From: Promethearchaeota archaeon
GTDB taxonomy: Archaea; Asgardarchaeota; Lokiarchaeia; Sigyniarchaeales; SOKP01
DNA length: 64,000 nucleotides
NCBI GenBank assembly: GCA_019057795.1
Contig: JAHLWS010000053.1
Coordinates: forward strand, 1 to 64,000
Direction of reading: 5' to 3'
In this document: in pieces, positions 62,604 through 64,000 of the stretch
Layout of the letters: each line of letters starts with the position of its first letter
How positions within the stretch are numbered: the first letter of the stretch is position 1
Notes under the pieces: model-generated
Seen by the model: only the letters and a program-made list of their open reading frames with translations
Database searches by the model: none
What the model was told of the DNA's origin: nothing
Made by a program: the position numbers and the translations under genes

Positions 62604-64000
62604 ATGATAACTACAAGAGAATCAATAAATTATCAATTTTCTTTAATTTTTGGTTACTCTAGTCCAACAGATTTAATAGTTGGTGATGTAATTGGGCCGG
62701 GCAAGTTAACTAAAGAAAGGGTTAACGAACTAACGCAAGAGGTAATTAAATTCTTGCGTATGTATAACGCCATTCTAAGAGATTACTCAGGTTCAGAAGT
62801 TTTTAGTATTGAATTTGAGTTGTATAATTTTGACGAAAAAGATGCGATGGTTAATATTTATCCAAAATCTATGTTATTAATTCCTGGTAAGTTTAAAGAC
62901 TGTGAAAGTTTATTACTTGCTTTAAAACCGGAAACGGGATATTTAGATCCTCATAAATCAAGGAAATCTGTTAATCATATTAGTAGACTATTTTTTGAAG
63001 TGGAAGAGTTTACGAGTCGTCCCGAATTGGGAACTAGTGATAAAACCCAAGTCCTTAAAAAATTTGCGACGCGTTTTAGCAAAAAACTTTATGGAGAGTT
63101 AATTGAAGATAAATGGAATAAAAAATTAATTGGTTTAAGCGTTTCTCTTCCAACAGAGAAAGAAATGTTAATTACTTATGCTGCGATAAAATCTGACACC
63201 AATTTTCTATGGAATAAAAGACCTATTGAAATGATATTTTCAAATCATAAATATGAGCGCCTTAAATCTCCATTTACTGGCAAATCGATAATTGATCATC
63301 TTAAATACACAATATCTGAGCCTAGTGCTAATTTTATAATAGAAAAAACCTTAAACTTAGGGACTAATCTCATAAAATTAGCAAATACTGGGACTATAGA
63401 TGAAATACAAGATAAGTTAATCTCTTTTCTTATCGTAAAAATCAAAGAAAAACTAGAGAATGTTAAAGAATTACATTCTGGAGATTGGGTAATTTCTAAT
63501 ATTGAGATCATAATCAAAGAATTGGAGTTAAAGGTTGACAATTTTTTAAAACACTCTAATAATTTTCTAACTACTGGGGAGACTGGAGGTTTACTCGAAC
63601 TTTTGGATAAATATAACAAATATATTATTGGTATTGCTGGAGATAACCTCAATATTTTTAAAGAACTTAGTCAATTTGCAACTGAATCTATTAAGTTATC
63701 AATTAGTAGAGGAGAAAAATTTAGAGCCATAGAATTAAGCTCTGTAATCAATTATTTTGCTGAAGTTATTAAGAATAGTTTTATGTTAATAAGAGAGTCG
63801 TTTCCTCAATATCTTTCAAGACGTAGACTAAAAACCTTGACTCATTATTTTATTGGTAATTTAAACGAAAAATTCAATAAAGAACAGAAACCTTCGAAAA
63901 CTTTAGGTCAAAATATATTAACTAAATTTGAACAATATTTAATAAGCCAAATAGAAATAAGTCCAAGCGTATTGTCAAAAGTAAATAAATTTAATGAAGA
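62604..64000 (+). CDS. Protein of unknown function, truncated by the window edge
   Basis: From ATG at 62604 the frame stays open for 465 codons to the right edge. The N-terminus reads SINYQFSLIFGYSSPTDLIV. The next 120 residues look like an alpha/beta domain with regular strands (FSIEFELYNF, AMVNIYPKSMLLIP). Residues about 225-465 are almost all helical and charged (EIQDKLISFLIVKIKEKL, LLDKYNKYIIGIAGDN). A weak resemblance of the start to longin or profilin-like sensory domains is not enough to name it. No transmembrane segments are visible in the available part. Confidence 0.7.
   Translation, partial: MITTRESINYQFSLIFGYSSPTDLIVGDVIGPGKLTKERVNELTQEVIKFLRMYNAILRDYSGSEVFSIEFELYNFDEKDAMVNIYPKSMLLIPGKFKDCESLLLALKPETGYLDPHKSRKSVNHISRLFFEVEEFTSRPELGTSDKTQVLKKFATRFSKKLYGELIEDKWNKKLIGLSVSLPTEKEMLITYAAIKSDTNFLWNKRPIEMIFSNHKYERLKSPFTGKSIIDHLKYTISEPSANFIIEKTLNLGTNLIKLANTGTIDEIQDKLISFLIVKIKEKLENVKELHSGDWVISNIEIIIKELELKVDNFLKHSNNFLTTGETGGLLELLDKYNKYIIGIAGDNLNIFKELSQFATESIKLSISRGEKFRAIELSSVINYFAEVIKNSFMLIRESFPQYLSRRRLKTLTHYFIGNLNEKFNKEQKPSKTLGQNILTKFEQYLISQIEISPSVLSKVNKFNE

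Overview
The window looks like a chromosomal segment of an Asgard archaeon (Lokiarchaeia-like) that lives anaerobically; this is an inference from gene content. Archaeal information-processing genes are present: MCM, a GINS-like protein, DNA topoisomerase VI A and B, ribosomal protein L15e, RNase P proteins Rpp30 and Pop5, archaeal-type ValRS and RqcH. Beside them sit families typical of Asgard genomes: a Ras/Rab-like GTPase, a Roadblock/LC7 protein and a longin-like protein with winged helices. The DNA is strongly AT-rich. Many genes start with GTG or TTG, and the Shine-Dalgarno sequence is GGTG(A)-like. A glycyl radical enzyme, rubrerythrin and ferredoxin-type proteins fit anaerobic life. 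I saw no rRNA, CRISPR array, insertion sequence or prophage.

Layout. 1-4.5 kb: a proline-rich gene cut by the left edge, an HDAC-family deacetylase, a small GTPase, a medium-chain dehydrogenase, a VIT1-like transporter and rubrerythrin. 4.5-11.1 kb: a UvrD-type helicase remnant, MCM, a large membrane/HEAT-repeat protein and a GINS-like gene. 11.1-18.5 kb (minus strand): the Top6B-Top6A-small protein-PyrE cluster and CoaBC. 18.5-19.0 kb: two tandem 131-nt copies of a putative small RNA; a third, inverted copy lies at 32.8 kb. 19-26.3 kb: a DUF885-like metallopeptidase and a MoxR-vWA-SWIM-like operon. 26.5-32.6 kb: a possible RNA leader, a glycyl radical enzyme, tRNA-Ala(CGC), ValRS and a glycosyltransferase. 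32.9-41.9 kb: a second DUF885-like paralogue, the SMC-ScpA-ScpB operon and an Orc1/Cdc6-like protein. 42-46.8 kb: nitrilase and HAD hydrolases, the longin/wHTH pair, a DUF2095-like gene with a candidate C/D-box sRNA at its end, and L15e. 46.9-51.6 kb: a four-gene metabolic block (SDR, TPP enzyme, VOC, COG1900-ferredoxin) lying between L15e and the RNase P genes. 51.7-64 kb: Rpp30-Pop5, several unknown and membrane proteins, a glycerophosphodiesterase, RqcH, PyrI, a polyprenol-kinase-like protein, a TrpB2 gene interrupted by one in-frame TGA, a Roadblock gene without a normal start codon, and an unknown gene cut by the right edge.

The most unusual locus is the condensin operon. The SMC protein is about 1,485 residues long, has no recognisable hinge, and carries two tandem copies of a helical module at its exact midpoint. 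Its ScpA partner can be extended upstream to include a SAP-type DNA-binding domain if translation starts at an AUU codon placed behind an AGGTG Shine-Dalgarno sequence. A very similar SAP-like segment is fused to the oversized topoisomerase VI B subunit. Together these suggest a remodelled chromosome-organisation machinery. Other points of interest are the repeated small RNA family, the hairpin with two alternative 3' arms upstream of the glycyl radical enzyme, and a set of genes that appear to use AUU/AUC starts.
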